Source: Halieaceae bacterium UBA5044 (lineage in GTDB: Bacteria > Pseudomonadota > Gammaproteobacteria > Pseudomonadales > Halieaceae). Taken from it: DNA of 64,000 nt. Under the pieces are notes generated by a model. The model saw nothing but the letters and a program-made list of their open reading frames with translations, was not told where the DNA came from and made no database searches. Made by a program: the position numbers and the translations under genes. Of this stretch, positions 42,744-52,167 are shown piece by piece. Position 1 is the first letter of the stretch. Each line of letters starts with the position of its first letter. The stretch covers positions 62,001-126,000 of the forward strand of contig DIBU01000015.1 in the NCBI GenBank assembly GCA_002416125.1, written 5' to 3'.

Positions 42744-43765
42744 TTGGATGACTGCCCCATAAACCACGCCGCGGTGCGGGCCAGACCTTCTTCAACCGCG
42801 TACTGTGGCGTATACCCCAGCAGGCGCGCTGCTTTGCTGATGTCCGCCTGGGAATGCCGTACATCGCCTTCCCGGAAATCTGCGTAGACCGGCTCCAGGG
42901 CGGCCAACTCCGGACTACGCTCACTCAACAGGTCACGTATGCCGTAGTACAGGGCGTTCAGCGTTGTGCGCCCGCCGTAAGCCACGTTGTAGACCTGGTT
43001 CACCGCCTCCGGCGACTCCACGGTGGCCGCCAGCAGGTTGGCTTGCACCACGTTGTCGATGTAACAGAAGTCGCGCGAGGTTTCGCCATCACCGTTGATC
43101 TGGCAGCGCTGCCCGGCGGTGAGTTCGCCGAACCAGCGCGGAATAACGGCAGCGTAGGCACCCTGCGGGTCCTGCCGGGGCCCGAACACATTGAAATAGC
43201 GCAGGCCAACCGTCTGCATGCCGTAGGCCCGCCCGAACACATCCGCGTAAAGCTCGTTGACATATTTGGTCACGGCGTAGGGCGACAGCGGCTTGCCAAT
43301 CTCGTCCTCGACCTTGGGCAAACCCGGATGATCACCGTAGGTCGATGACGAGGCGGCATAGACGAAACGCCTGACGCCGGCGTCACGCGCGGCCACCAGC
43401 ATGTTGACAAAGCCATCGATGTTGGCGGCATTGGTCAGGAGAGGATCCTCCAGAGAGCGGGGAACACTGCCCAGCGCTGCTTCGTGGAGCACGTAGTGGA
43501 CACCCTCCACGGCCTGCCGACAATCCGCGAGCGAACGGATATCCCCCTCCTGAAATTCGAAGCTGCCCGCCCCTGGCGCCTCCTGGTGCAACGCCTCAAG
43601 ATTGTGACGGTGGCCGGTTGCGAAGTTGTCCAGGCCGCGCACATGCTGACCCAGCTGCAGCAGACGCTGGCACAGGTGCGAGCCGATGAACCCTGCGGCA
43701 CCGGTCACCAGCCAGGTCACCGGGCTCGCCCGCAGCGCACCCTCGGTTGCTTCGATTGTTCTCAT
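42740..43765 (-). CDS. tviC: UDP-N-acetylhexosamine 4-epimerase (TviC/WbpP-like)
   Basis: A 341-residue extended SDR with GAAGFIGSHL near residue 22, the substrate-specific HEAALGSVPRSLEDP, the ASSSTYGDHPGLP Ser site and the YAVTK catalytic Tyr-Lys, then RYFNVFGPRQDPQGAY and HSQADISKA near the end. The match to TviC/WbpP runs through nearly the whole length. These enzymes interconvert UDP-GlcNAc(A) and UDP-GalNAc(A). ATG 43765 is the start. It is the first gene of the - strand EPS operon and lies opposite prsK across a 195-base gap. With the TviB-like enzyme it sets the amino-uronic content of the polymer. Confidence 0.9.
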   Translation of the reverse strand: MRTIEATEGALRASPVTWLVTGAAGFIGSHLCQRLLQLGQHVRGLDNFATGHRHNLEALHQEAPGAGSFEFQEGDIRSLADCRQAVEGVHYVLHEAALGSVPRSLEDPLLTNAANIDGFVNMLVAARDAGVRRFVYAASSSTYGDHPGLPKVEDEIGKPLSPYAVTKYVNELYADVFGRAYGMQTVGLRYFNVFGPRQDPQGAYAAVIPRWFGELTAGQRCQINGDGETSRDFCYIDNVVQANLLAATVESPEAVNQVYNVAYGGRTTLNALYYGIRDLLSERSPELAALEPVYADFREGDVRHSQADISKAARLLGYTPQYAVEEGLARTAAWFMGQSSK

Positions 43766-43854
43766 TCCCCACTCTTCCCCATTCGGAACAGGCGCGGCGG
43801 CGCGACCCTGTAGACCTGAAATGTGCTGCGTTTGGCATCTACGCGCTGTCAGCG

Positions 43855-43881
43855 TTTACACACTGTTACACTGAGTATAAG
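43855..43881 (+). promoter_or_regulatory. Candidate promoter of prsK with TTACAC direct repeat
   Basis: TTTACA (43855-43860) and TATAAG (43876-43881) form a -35/-10-like pair with a short 15-base spacer. TTACAC occurs at 43856-43861 and again at 43866-43871, one DNA turn apart. A TATACT -10 box (complement of 43874-43879) faces the other way and could serve the epimerase operon. Confidence 0.35.
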
Positions 43882-43960
43882 GTCTGAACGCTATCACGGC
43901 CATGCCTGCACACGCAGCGCGGCATAACACGACAGATTCGGCGGGGAGTGGGACAATCGG

Positions 43961-46036
43961 ATGATGGGCAATATCGGCCTGATAACGCACCTGATTGCCG
44001 CCACCAGTTTCGGACTGCTGGCCCTGCTGCTCGTCTTTCAGTGGCGCGTGCAGCCACTGGGTATCAGCCTCGTGCTTGCCTGCACGGCCTCCGCACTCTG
44101 GTCTGCCATCATCGGGCTTGGCACACTGGCAGAGTATCCCCCCGTCCACCTGATACAGGTCGCAGAACTGGTCCGCAATATCGCCTGGGTGTACTTCCTG
44201 CTACAACTGCTTGGCCTGCAGACCGACGGCGCCTCGCTCACCCTGCGCGGCCGCGACTGGCGGCCGCTGTTCTACCTGGGTTCTGCGGTCGCCCTGTTGA
44301 TTGTGCTGGCGCCGATGCTGGCACCACTGGGAGGCCTGCACTTCGGCTACGAAGTCACGCTCGGCCTGTGGCTGGCCTTTGCCCTCGGCACGCTGTTGGT
44401 TGTGGAACAGCTCTACCGCAATGCCACCACGGCGGAGCGCTGGTCGCTGAAGTTTCTCTGTTTCAGCCTGGGCGCCATCGCCGCCTGGGACTTCTTCATG
44501 TACTCCGAGGCCCTGCTGTTCCGTCGCCTGGACCCGGACCTGTGGCAGGCGCGCGGACTGGTCAACGCGGTGGTCACACCGGCGCTGGGTATTGCCTTTG
44601 CACGCTACAGCTCATGGCGTGTGAAACTCCAGGTCTCCCGACAGGTCGTCTTCCATACGGTCACGCTGGTGGGTGCCGGCATCTACCTGCTGGGTATGGC
44701 CGCGATCGGCTACTTCCTCAAGTTCATGGGGGGCACCTGGGGTACGGTGCTGCAGCTCGCTTTTCTGGTCGCCGCCGCAACGCTGCTGTTCAGCCTGCTG
44801 TTCTCCGGCCGCCTGAGAGCGCTACTGCGCGTGCAGTTGAGTAAACACTTCTTCAGCTATCGCTATGATTACCGTGAGGAGTGGTTAAAGTTCACCCGGG
44901 CACTCGCCAGCCTCAATGAAGAAGTCGCTGAGGGGATCATCCGGATCATGGGCCCGCTGGTCGACAGCCGCGCAGGTCTGCTGTGGGGCGGCAGCGAGGG
45001 CCAACCCCTGCGCCTGCTCGCACACTGGGAGATGAGCGTTCCCGAGGGTGCCGCCGAAGAGGGCCTCGGGGCGTTGCCCGCCTGGCTGCAGCGCACAGAC
45101 TGGGTGATCAACCTGCAGGAATGGCGGGCCTCGCCGGATGTCTATGTTGACCTGCAACTGCCGCGTTGGTTGCGGCAGGATGAATCGCTCTGGCTGATCA
45201 TCCCACTGGTCTTCCGCGACCGCCTGGAGGGTGTATTGATGCTGCGACGGTCGGAACTGAAGGACAGTATCAACTGGGAAGACCGCGACCTGCTGAAAAC
45301 CGCCGGCCGCCAGGCCGCCAGCCACCTGGCTCAGCATCTGGCGAGCCAGGCACTCGTTGAGGCGCGGCAGTTCGATGCGTTCAACCGCTTATCAGCGTAT
45401 GTCGTGCACGACCTGAAAAATATTCTGGCGCAGCAGTCCCTGATCGTATCCAATGCTGCCAAGCACCGCCATAATCCGGCATTTATTGATGACATGATCG
45501 CCACTGTCGACAACTCGGTGGCGCGCATGCAGCGCCTGATGGAGCAAATGCGCAGCGGTATGCGCAGTGTCAGTGCGGCTGATGTTGAGCTGGAACCACT
45601 GCTGCGCCAGGTCGTTGAGGGCAGGAGTAGCGCCCGGCCCATCCCCAGTCTTGCAGGCCTCGACCACCCGGTGCACGTGGAAGCGGACAGCGAACGGCTC
45701 GCCACCGTATTCAACCACCTGATCCAGAACGCACAGGAGGCGACCCCGGCCGATGGCAGCGTCAGTGTGCAGATCACCACCGGCGACAACCAGGTGATCG
45801 TGGACATCAGCGACAGCGGCCGCGGCATGGACGCCGAGTTCCTGCGACTGCGACTGTTCCGCCCCTTTGAATCCACCAAGGGCCTGACCGGTATGGGCAT
45901 CGGCGCATTCGAGAGCCGGGAGTACATCCGCCAGCTGGGTGGCGATATCAGCGTGCAGAGCGAGCCGGGCGTCGGCAGCCGTTTCCGGGTGACCCTGCCC
46001 CAGGCCGGCGGACTCTCAACGAGCAACATGGAATAA
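43961..46036 (+). CDS. prsK: PEP-CTERM system histidine kinase PrsK
   Basis: The 691-residue sensor has about eight membrane helices in residues 10-290 (TIGR02916 pattern), a GAF-like region to about 450 (VDSRAGLLWGG, WLIIPLVFRDRLEGVLMLRR), then the phosphoacceptor helix YVVHDLKNILAQ with its His, and the ATPase N-box HLIQNAQEA and G-boxes DISDSGRGMD and TGMGIGAF. It should phosphorylate PrsR, encoded 11 bases downstream. In species studied, PrsK/PrsR act with RpoN on PEP-CTERM and EPS genes. The signal is unknown. Start is the first of two Met codons, with GGGGAGTGGGA upstream. Confidence 0.93.
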   Translation: MMGNIGLITHLIAATSFGLLALLLVFQWRVQPLGISLVLACTASALWSAIIGLGTLAEYPPVHLIQVAELVRNIAWVYFLLQLLGLQTDGASLTLRGRDWRPLFYLGSAVALLIVLAPMLAPLGGLHFGYEVTLGLWLAFALGTLLVVEQLYRNATTAERWSLKFLCFSLGAIAAWDFFMYSEALLFRRLDPDLWQARGLVNAVVTPALGIAFARYSSWRVKLQVSRQVVFHTVTLVGAGIYLLGMAAIGYFLKFMGGTWGTVLQLAFLVAAATLLFSLLFSGRLRALLRVQLSKHFFSYRYDYREEWLKFTRALASLNEEVAEGIIRIMGPLVDSRAGLLWGGSEGQPLRLLAHWEMSVPEGAAEEGLGALPAWLQRTDWVINLQEWRASPDVYVDLQLPRWLRQDESLWLIIPLVFRDRLEGVLMLRRSELKDSINWEDRDLLKTAGRQAASHLAQHLASQALVEARQFDAFNRLSAYVVHDLKNILAQQSLIVSNAAKHRHNPAFIDDMIATVDNSVARMQRLMEQMRSGMRSVSAADVELEPLLRQVVEGRSSARPIPSLAGLDHPVHVEADSERLATVFNHLIQNAQEATPADGSVSVQITTGDNQVIVDISDSGRGMDAEFLRLRLFRPFESTKGLTGMGIGAFESREYIRQLGGDISVQSEPGVGSRFRVTLPQAGGLSTSNME

Positions 46037-46047
46037 CCGGATACAAC

Positions 46048-47406
46048 ATGGCAAAGACAACAACCAGACACCTGTTGGTGGTAGAAGATGACAAGGGGCT
46101 GCAGAGCCAGCTGCGCTGGGCCTTCGACGGCTACGAGGTGGCCATCGCGGGAGATCGCAGCGAGGCCATCACCGCACTGCGCCGCTTCGAGCCCGGTGTG
46201 GTGTTGCTGGATCTCGGGCTGCCGCCTGATCCGGGGGGCGTCACCGAAGGTCTCGCTACTCTGCGCGAGGTCCTGAGCCTCGCGCCGGAAACAAAGGTGA
46301 TTGTGGTGACCGGCGACAACGACCGCGCGAACGCGGTGAAGGCGATTGCCGGTGGCGCCTGGGATTTCCACCAGAAGCCCGCCGATGCGGAGCTGCTGTC
46401 GATGCTGGTGGACCGCGCCTATCACGTCTATGCCCTGGAGCGGGAAAACCTGCGGCTGCAGAAAGCCAGCGAGAACATGCCGCTGCGCGACATCATTGCG
46501 GTCAGCCCGGAGATGCTGAAGGTGTGTCGCACCGTGGAGAAAATTGCGCCCACCGACATCACCACGTTACTGCTTGGCGCCAGCGGCACCGGCAAGGAGC
46601 GCTTCGCACGCGCGCTGCACGAACTGAGCCCCAGGGCGGGTAAACGCATGGTGGCCATCAACTGTGCCGCGATTCCGGAAAACCTGCTCGAAAGCGAACT
46701 GTTCGGGTATGAAAAAGGCGCCTTCACCGGCGCCAACCAGCAGACCATCGGCAAAATTGAATATGCCAACGAGGGCACGCTGTTCCTCGATGAAATCGGC
46801 GACTTGCCGCTGGAGTTGCAGGCCAAGTTGCTGCGCTTTCTGCAGGAGCGCGTGGTCGAGCGTATTGGAGGGCGTAAAGAGATACCGGTTGACGTGCGTA
46901 TCGTGTGTGCGACGCACCAGAACCTGGAAGAGCAGATGCGAGAGGGTCGCTTCCGTGAGGATCTCTATTACCGAATCAGTGAAATGACGATCAAGATTCC
47001 CGCGTTGAAAGATCGCACCGGTGACACGGCCGTGCTGGCCAAGGCATTCCTGTCGCGCTTCACCGCCGAGCTCGGCAATGGTGGCCGCAGCTTCGACAGC
47101 AGTGCCCTCGAAGCGTTGGAACGCTACACCTGGCCAGGCAATGTGCGGGAACTGGAGAGCCGGGTGAAACGGGCGGCCATTATGGCTGACGGCCCCCAGG
47201 TAACCGCAGAGGATCTGGAACTCGACACGCAATCCACCGAGGATGCCCTGCCGTTGAACCTGCGGCAGGTGAGGGACGCAGCGGAGCGGGGGGCGATCAT
47301 CCGCGCGATGGGGCATGCCGGGGACAACGTCTCGGAAGCGGCAGCGTTGCTCGGTGTAACCCGACCGACCCTGTACACTCTACTGGAAAAGTACGGTTTC
47401 AAATAA
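46048..47406 (+). CDS. prsR: PEP-CTERM system sigma-54 response regulator PrsR
   Basis: A 452-residue NtrC-type activator. The receiver has acidic VVEDD near residue 11 and phospho-acceptor Asp55 in LLDLGLPP. The AAA+ domain has Walker A GASGTGKER, the sigma-54 contact loop GAFTGAN and FLDEIGDLPLE. The C-terminus is a Fis-type helix-turn-helix (VSEAAALLGVTRPTLYTLL). It should open RpoN promoters when phosphorylated by PrsK. A good sigma-54 site in this window lies at 55673-55688. The gene is followed, 15 bases on, by the VanZ-heparinase gene, probably in the same transcript. Confidence 0.94.
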   Translation: MAKTTTRHLLVVEDDKGLQSQLRWAFDGYEVAIAGDRSEAITALRRFEPGVVLLDLGLPPDPGGVTEGLATLREVLSLAPETKVIVVTGDNDRANAVKAIAGGAWDFHQKPADAELLSMLVDRAYHVYALERENLRLQKASENMPLRDIIAVSPEMLKVCRTVEKIAPTDITTLLLGASGTGKERFARALHELSPRAGKRMVAINCAAIPENLLESELFGYEKGAFTGANQQTIGKIEYANEGTLFLDEIGDLPLELQAKLLRFLQERVVERIGGRKEIPVDVRIVCATHQNLEEQMREGRFREDLYYRISEMTIKIPALKDRTGDTAVLAKAFLSRFTAELGNGGRSFDSSALEALERYTWPGNVRELESRVKRAAIMADGPQVTAEDLELDTQSTEDALPLNLRQVRDAAERGAIIRAMGHAGDNVSEAAALLGVTRPTLYTLLEKYGFK

Positions 47407-47421
47407 CCGGAGCTCTCTGCG

Positions 47422-50400
47422 GTGATACCACCGACCCGCTCACCGTTTCCCTGGCTGTGGCTTGGGTACTCCCTGCTGCTGGTCTACGGCACCTGGTTCC
47501 CGCTCGACCGCTGGGACTGGGCACTGGGAGGCTGGCAGGCTTTCATGGCCATGGACTGGCCAAAACGGGTGGCCCGCTCGGACTTTATTCTCAACCTGAT
47601 CGTGTACCTGCCCTTCGGACTGCTGGCCATGCTCTGCCTGCGCGGGCCGTTTGTGCGCAGACTGCTGCTCGCAACAGCGGCGGCCACGGCGCTGTCCGCC
47701 AGCCTGGAGTTTGGTCAAACCTACCTGCCCGGGCGGGTGAGTTCACTGGCAGACCTGCTACTGAACAGCGCCGGCGGATTCCTCGGCGCGCTGGGCGCCG
47801 GACTGGCCGTGCGCCTGACGCTCTCCAGACGGCTTACCCAGCGCGTGCTTGCAGCACTCCGTGACCCCGCTACCGGCAGGCTGGGCCTGCTGGCGCTGGG
47901 CTGCTGGATCCTCGCTCAATGGGCCCCACTCGTGCCCAGCCTCGATATCGGCAACCTGCGCGCAGGCCTGGCCCCCCTCAAGGCCACACTCACCGGCAAG
48001 GCACCCCTGAACAGCGCCCAGGTCGTCAGCTATCTATTCATGCTGTTTACCGTGGGCACGCTGCTGCTGAGCGTTCTTGCCCCCGTCCAGCGCCGCCTGT
48101 CCGCTGTGTGTGGACTGCTGGCGCTGGTGTTGGCAGGCAAGATTCTAGTGCTGGGACGGGTACTGTCGGCCGAGGCACTACTGGCCTTCGTCTGCCTGAT
48201 CCCGATATTCTGGCTGTTGCGCACCGCCTCCACCGGCCTGCTGCGCGGATTGCTGCTGCTGTCGCTGACCGCCTTCCTGATAGAGGACGCGTTGCTGCCT
48301 GCGGAGGGCAACAGCGCATTGCGTACCATCAACTGGATACCGTTTCGCGGTCACATCAATAGCGTGCACGGGGTGGTCAACCTGCTGGAGACCCTGTGGG
48401 TGTTCATCGCGCTCGCCTGGGTCACCTACCCCTGGAGCCGCAACCGCAACCTGCGCACCGTGCTGGCCTGCCTCATTGCTGCCGTTACCCTGGGGCTGGA
48501 GTGGTGGCAGCAATTCGTGCCCGGCCGCTACCCCGACATTACCGACGCGCTGGTGGCGACGGGCGGCTGGTGGCTGGCCACGGTCTGGCCCTGGCCCGTT
48601 GAGCCGGACCCACAGCGTGACCAGAGGCAGCCGCCCACATCAGCTGGACGCCGCAGGGGCGGAAAATCGGGATTTCCCCGGCGTCACCGCGTGTTGCTGC
48701 TCGCCGGCGCCAGCCTCGTGGGGCTGTTGGCAGGCCTGTACGCATTCCTCGCCCGGGAGGACATTGCACCTTACGCGCTGCCGACAATTGAACAACTCCC
48801 AGCGCCCACTTTTCCGTCCTGGCGACAGGCGCATCCAAGGCTGCCGGCACCGACAGACCAGGACATCGCCCTGCTGCGCGCACACCATCCGGCCTTCTGG
48901 GAGCGACATCGGAAAGCCGCGCGGGAAGGAAAACTGTACTCACGGATTCTCATGGCCCTTGTAGAACCCGGCTCCGTGGATCTACAGGCCCTGCACACGG
49001 ACTTGATGGCACTGCAACCCACCTGGCGTGGCCACGAGCAAACCCGTCCGCTGGCGCTGGCCTACGACTGGCTGTACGCACAGTGGACGCCAGCGCAACG
49101 GCAAAGCCTGCTCGCCAGCGTGGAGGCAGCCTGCGACTACCAGATTCACGTGATCACCGACAAGTACGCCCTCTCGCCGTACAACGTCTACCTCTACAAC
49201 AGTCCGCTGCAGGCACTGATGATGGCCGCCATCGCCAGCCACGGTGATAGTGACAACGACCGTTGCATGCGATTCACCGCAGACTACTGGCGCCACCGGG
49301 TACTGCCCGTGTGGCGCCAGGTGATGGGCTCCACAGGTGGCTGGCATGAAGGGGGAGAATACATCGGTATTGGTATCGGCCAGGCGGTGTACCAGTTGCC
49401 CGCGCTGTGGCGCAACGCCACCGGCGAGGATCTCTTCGCCCGCGAAGCGGGTATCCGCGGCTTCGCCGATTTCGCCCTGCACAGGACCCGACCCGACGGC
49501 ACCTACATTCGCAGTGGGGACGCGGCGCACTTCCGTCGCCGTATTCCGGACCTGGCACCGCTGGCCCTGGAGGTCGGGCACCGCGCCGCCTATACCCTCG
49601 CCGCACCAACAACGCCGCTGCGCCCCCTGTCCTGGCCCTGGGGCCCCCTGGCGCAGCCCGGCTTTGCGGATACGACTGCCCTGCAGCGCGAGCCCACCAG
49701 CCGCTGGTTCGACGGCATTGGACTGCTGCTGGCGCGCTCCAGCTGGAGCGAAGACGCCACCTTTGTAACCTTTCGCGCGGGCGACAACTACTGGTCACAC
49801 TCACATCTGGACCAGGGAGCGTTCACCATTTTCCGCAACGGAGCACTGGCCATAGACAGCGGCCTCTACAACCGCTACGGCTCTGAGCACCACATGAACT
49901 ACACCTCTCAAAGCATCGCCCACAACGTCATCACGGTCACCGACCCGGAAGACACTGTGCCCATGCCACCCAAGGGCGAGGGCGGCTCCAGCCGCGCCAT
50001 CGCCAATGATGGCGGGCAGCGGCGAGTCGGCTCCGGATGGGGGCGCGCGGCACCGCTGGACTTCCAGCACTGGCAGCAACAGGCCGAGCACTATCGCACC
50101 GTCGGTGAAGTGCGCCACGGAGACGAGCGCGGCGTGTCCTGGGTGGTCGCAGACCTCACCCCAGCCTATACCAATGCGGCTTCCGGCAAGGGGGACTTTT
50201 CGGCGCGCCGCCAGCGGGTGCGCAGCTACCAGCGCAGTTTTGTCTTCGACAGAGAACAGCAGGTCATCATTGTCTACGATCGCGTGACGGCCCACGATGC
50301 CAGTTTCCGGCAAAAATGGTTACTGCACAGCGAACTCGAACCTGAACTTCAGGGCAGGGACTTTCGCATCGCGGCACCGCTCAACCCAGGTGGCCTGCGC

Positions 50401-50787
50401 GGACAGCTGCATGGCCAGGTCCTGCTACCAGAGGATGCAAACCTCACCGCCATCGGCGGGTCGGGACTGGAGTTCTTCGTAGACGAACAGAACTATGACG
50501 AGGGCGGCACGCTACAGGCAACCGCCCAGCGCCTGCGCCGCGAGCGTGGTGCCGAACCCGGCGCCTGGCGCCTGGAACTGCAGCCAGGCCGGGAGGCTGA
50601 AACCCAGGAGTTCCTCGTTGTCATGCGCACTACCGATTTGCAATCCCTGGCACAACCGACGCAGCCGATGCTGGCGACACTGACAACAACGAACGATACC
50701 TTGACGGTGCAACTGCCCGGTGCACAGCCGTTGACGGTGCAACTGCCCCGGGGCATGGGAAACGTACAGCTGCAGCGCCGTCGTTAA
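47422..50787 (+). CDS. VanZ-VanZ-heparinase II/III-like fusion protein
   Basis: The 1121-residue protein joins three parts. Residues ~1-130 and ~290-390 each resemble VanZ (LNLIVYLPFGLLAM; LEFGQTYLPGRVSSLADLLLN; then WIPFRGHI, LEWWQQFVPGRYPDITD). A further helix near 428-446 (VLLLAGASLVGLLAG) leads to a periplasmic heparinase-like domain (about 455-1121) with NVYLYNSPLQAL, TGGWHEGGEYIG and the metal/catalytic His pair HSHLDQG (His793, His795). Heparinase-family lyases cleave uronic-acid polymers by beta-elimination, so it may trim or release the EPS made here. Start GTG 47422 has GGAG about 10 bases before. It probably shares a transcript with prsKR. Exact substrate is unknown. Confidence 0.88.
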   Translation: MIPPTRSPFPWLWLGYSLLLVYGTWFPLDRWDWALGGWQAFMAMDWPKRVARSDFILNLIVYLPFGLLAMLCLRGPFVRRLLLATAAATALSASLEFGQTYLPGRVSSLADLLLNSAGGFLGALGAGLAVRLTLSRRLTQRVLAALRDPATGRLGLLALGCWILAQWAPLVPSLDIGNLRAGLAPLKATLTGKAPLNSAQVVSYLFMLFTVGTLLLSVLAPVQRRLSAVCGLLALVLAGKILVLGRVLSAEALLAFVCLIPIFWLLRTASTGLLRGLLLLSLTAFLIEDALLPAEGNSALRTINWIPFRGHINSVHGVVNLLETLWVFIALAWVTYPWSRNRNLRTVLACLIAAVTLGLEWWQQFVPGRYPDITDALVATGGWWLATVWPWPVEPDPQRDQRQPPTSAGRRRGGKSGFPRRHRVLLLAGASLVGLLAGLYAFLAREDIAPYALPTIEQLPAPTFPSWRQAHPRLPAPTDQDIALLRAHHPAFWERHRKAAREGKLYSRILMALVEPGSVDLQALHTDLMALQPTWRGHEQTRPLALAYDWLYAQWTPAQRQSLLASVEAACDYQIHVITDKYALSPYNVYLYNSPLQALMMAAIASHGDSDNDRCMRFTADYWRHRVLPVWRQVMGSTGGWHEGGEYIGIGIGQAVYQLPALWRNATGEDLFAREAGIRGFADFALHRTRPDGTYIRSGDAAHFRRRIPDLAPLALEVGHRAAYTLAAPTTPLRPLSWPWGPLAQPGFADTTALQREPTSRWFDGIGLLLARSSWSEDATFVTFRAGDNYWSHSHLDQGAFTIFRNGALAIDSGLYNRYGSEHHMNYTSQSIAHNVITVTDPEDTVPMPPKGEGGSSRAIANDGGQRRVGSGWGRAAPLDFQHWQQQAEHYRTVGEVRHGDERGVSWVVADLTPAYTNAASGKGDFSARRQRVRSYQRSFVFDREQQVIIVYDRVTAHDASFRQKWLLHSELEPELQGRDFRIAAPLNPGGLRGQLHGQVLLPEDANLTAIGGSGLEFFVDEQNYDEGGTLQATAQRLRRERGAEPGAWRLELQPGREAETQEFLVVMRTTDLQSLAQPTQPMLATLTTTNDTLTVQLPGAQPLTVQLPRGMGNVQLQRRR

Positions 50788-50803
50788 CAGCGCCTGCTTT
50801 CCC

Positions 50804-51307
50804 TCAGTGCAGGTTCAGGTCGGCGACCAGCTGTTCCAACAGGCCGTCCAGTGCTCCATCAATCTGTGCATACACGGCCTCGAAGCCCTGCCAGTCACCG
50901 AAATAGGGGTCCGCGACTGGCCGGCCTGCCGCGGCGCCCGGCTGATAGTCCCCCAACAAGCGCACACGCTGCAGCGCCACACTACCGGCAGCCAGTTGCG
51001 CGAGCTCCTCGCTATGCGCGTGCTCCATGACCAGAATGTGCGTGCTGCGCTCAAGCAGGGCTGGGGTTGCCTGGCGAGCGCGTATTCTACCCAGTGGAAC
51101 ACCATAGACCTGCGCCAGCCTGACAACCCGAGGATCGGGAGGACGCCCGAGCTGCCCGGGACGCGTCCCCGCAGAGGCCACCGCAATCCGCCGCCCCAGC
51201 CCCATGCCACGCAGACGGTGACGCAGCATGGCTTCTGCCAGCGGTGACCGGCACACATTTGCGGTACACACAAACAGAACACGCAACTGCGGCCGCCACC
51301 AGATCAC
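50804..51307 (-). CDS. Low-molecular-weight protein-tyrosine phosphatase
   Basis: The 167-residue enzyme has the CX5R loop CTANVCRS with Cys14 and Arg20, and a late VADPYFGDW with the general-acid Asp. It should remove phosphate from the BY-kinase tail and so reset EPS export, as Wzb does for Wzc. GTG 51307 is the start used; TTG 51286 is a shorter option. It is unlinked from the kinase, 14 kb away and on the same strand, and is convergent with the VanZ-heparinase gene across 16 bases. The serine protease gene lies 22 bases upstream in transcription. Confidence 0.9.
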   Translation of the reverse strand: MIWWRPQLRVLFVCTANVCRSPLAEAMLRHRLRGMGLGRRIAVASAGTRPGQLGRPPDPRVVRLAQVYGVPLGRIRARQATPALLERSTHILVMEHAHSEELAQLAAGSVALQRVRLLGDYQPGAAAGRPVADPYFGDWQGFEAVYAQIDGALDGLLEQLVADLNLH

Positions 51308-51329
51308 CTGTGTTCGCCCTTACGCCGCC

Positions 51330-52133
51330 TCAAGGGGCAATCCGATCAAGCAATTGATGCACCCAGGTCACCGGTATCACATAGCTGATGCCGGAGGGGC
51401 GCTCGAGCACGGACTCCCGGGATTCCTTGACGAACACGCTGTTCACGACGCCGATCACCTTTCCGGTTGCCGGATCGTATACCGGACTGCCGCTGTTGCC
51501 CGGGTAGGCTGTGGCGTCGAGCTGGAAGACATCGAACGGGTTACGCATGCGCTGCAGCTGCACGGCATTGAGATCGCGCGCGGCGTCGGCGGTGCGTGCA
51601 ACGGGAGTGATCGCTGACACCATGCCGCGATGAGTCACGGGATACAAACCCAGCACACCGCCGATCGGAAAGCCGGTAAACGCCACCGCATCGCCCTCAC
51701 GAACACCGTCGGAATCGCCCAGGGTCAGTGTCGGCAGCGGGCTACCGGTGATTCGCAGAACAGCCAGATCGTGCACAGGGTCCTGTGCCGCAATTTCAGC
51801 CGGGTGTACACGGGCCTGGCGTCCGCGCCCTGAAAACACAGCCAGCATCTGTTGATTGTCGTGGTCCAGCAGTTCCGGAAGGACATGGTAGTTGGTCACG
51901 ATCAACTGGCCGTTTCCCACCACGAAACCGGTCCCACGCAAACTGTCCGGACGGCGATCCCCGATGGGCTGGCGGGGAGGGTAACTCGTACCGACACCGA
52001 CAATGGCCGGACGCACACTCTCAATCACGTCGGCCAGCGACGCCGCACTGACCGGCACCGGCTGGATAAAGGCAACGATGCACACCAGCGCAGCGAGCGC
52101 GGGCACAGAGATCAGGCGAAAAAAGCGGCTCAT
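51330..52133 (-). CDS. Secreted trypsin-like (Deg-type) serine protease
   Basis: The 267-residue protein has a signal peptide (RLISVPALAALVCIVAFIQP, cleavage near VSAASLA) and a trypsin triad: His83 in TNYHV, Asp122 in HDLAV and Ser215 in GNSGSP. No PDZ domain follows. ATG 52133 is the start. The open frame runs on to 53216, but that part is a shadow of the acyl-CoA ligase on the other strand. It may process exported proteins of the locus, such as PEP-CTERM proteins (inference). A sigma-54-like site lies about 75 bases upstream, and a hairpin lies in the leader. Confidence 0.9.
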   Translation of the reverse strand: MSRFFRLISVPALAALVCIVAFIQPVPVSAASLADVIESVRPAIVGVGTSYPPRQPIGDRRPDSLRGTGFVVGNGQLIVTNYHVLPELLDHDNQQMLAVFSGRGRQARVHPAEIAAQDPVHDLAVLRITGSPLPTLTLGDSDGVREGDAVAFTGFPIGGVLGLYPVTHRGMVSAITPVARTADAARDLNAVQLQRMRNPFDVFQLDATAYPGNSGSPVYDPATGKVIGVVNSVFVKESRESVLERPSGISYVIPVTWVHQLLDRIAP

Positions 52134-52167
52134 GGCATCACTCCTGTGACAGGGGCCTGCAGGGTTC

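Noticed and set aside
45331..46425. 364-codon - strand frame opposite prsK/prsR
   Set aside because: The + strand holds clear kinase and regulator motifs through this stretch; the reverse product is low in recognisable structure.
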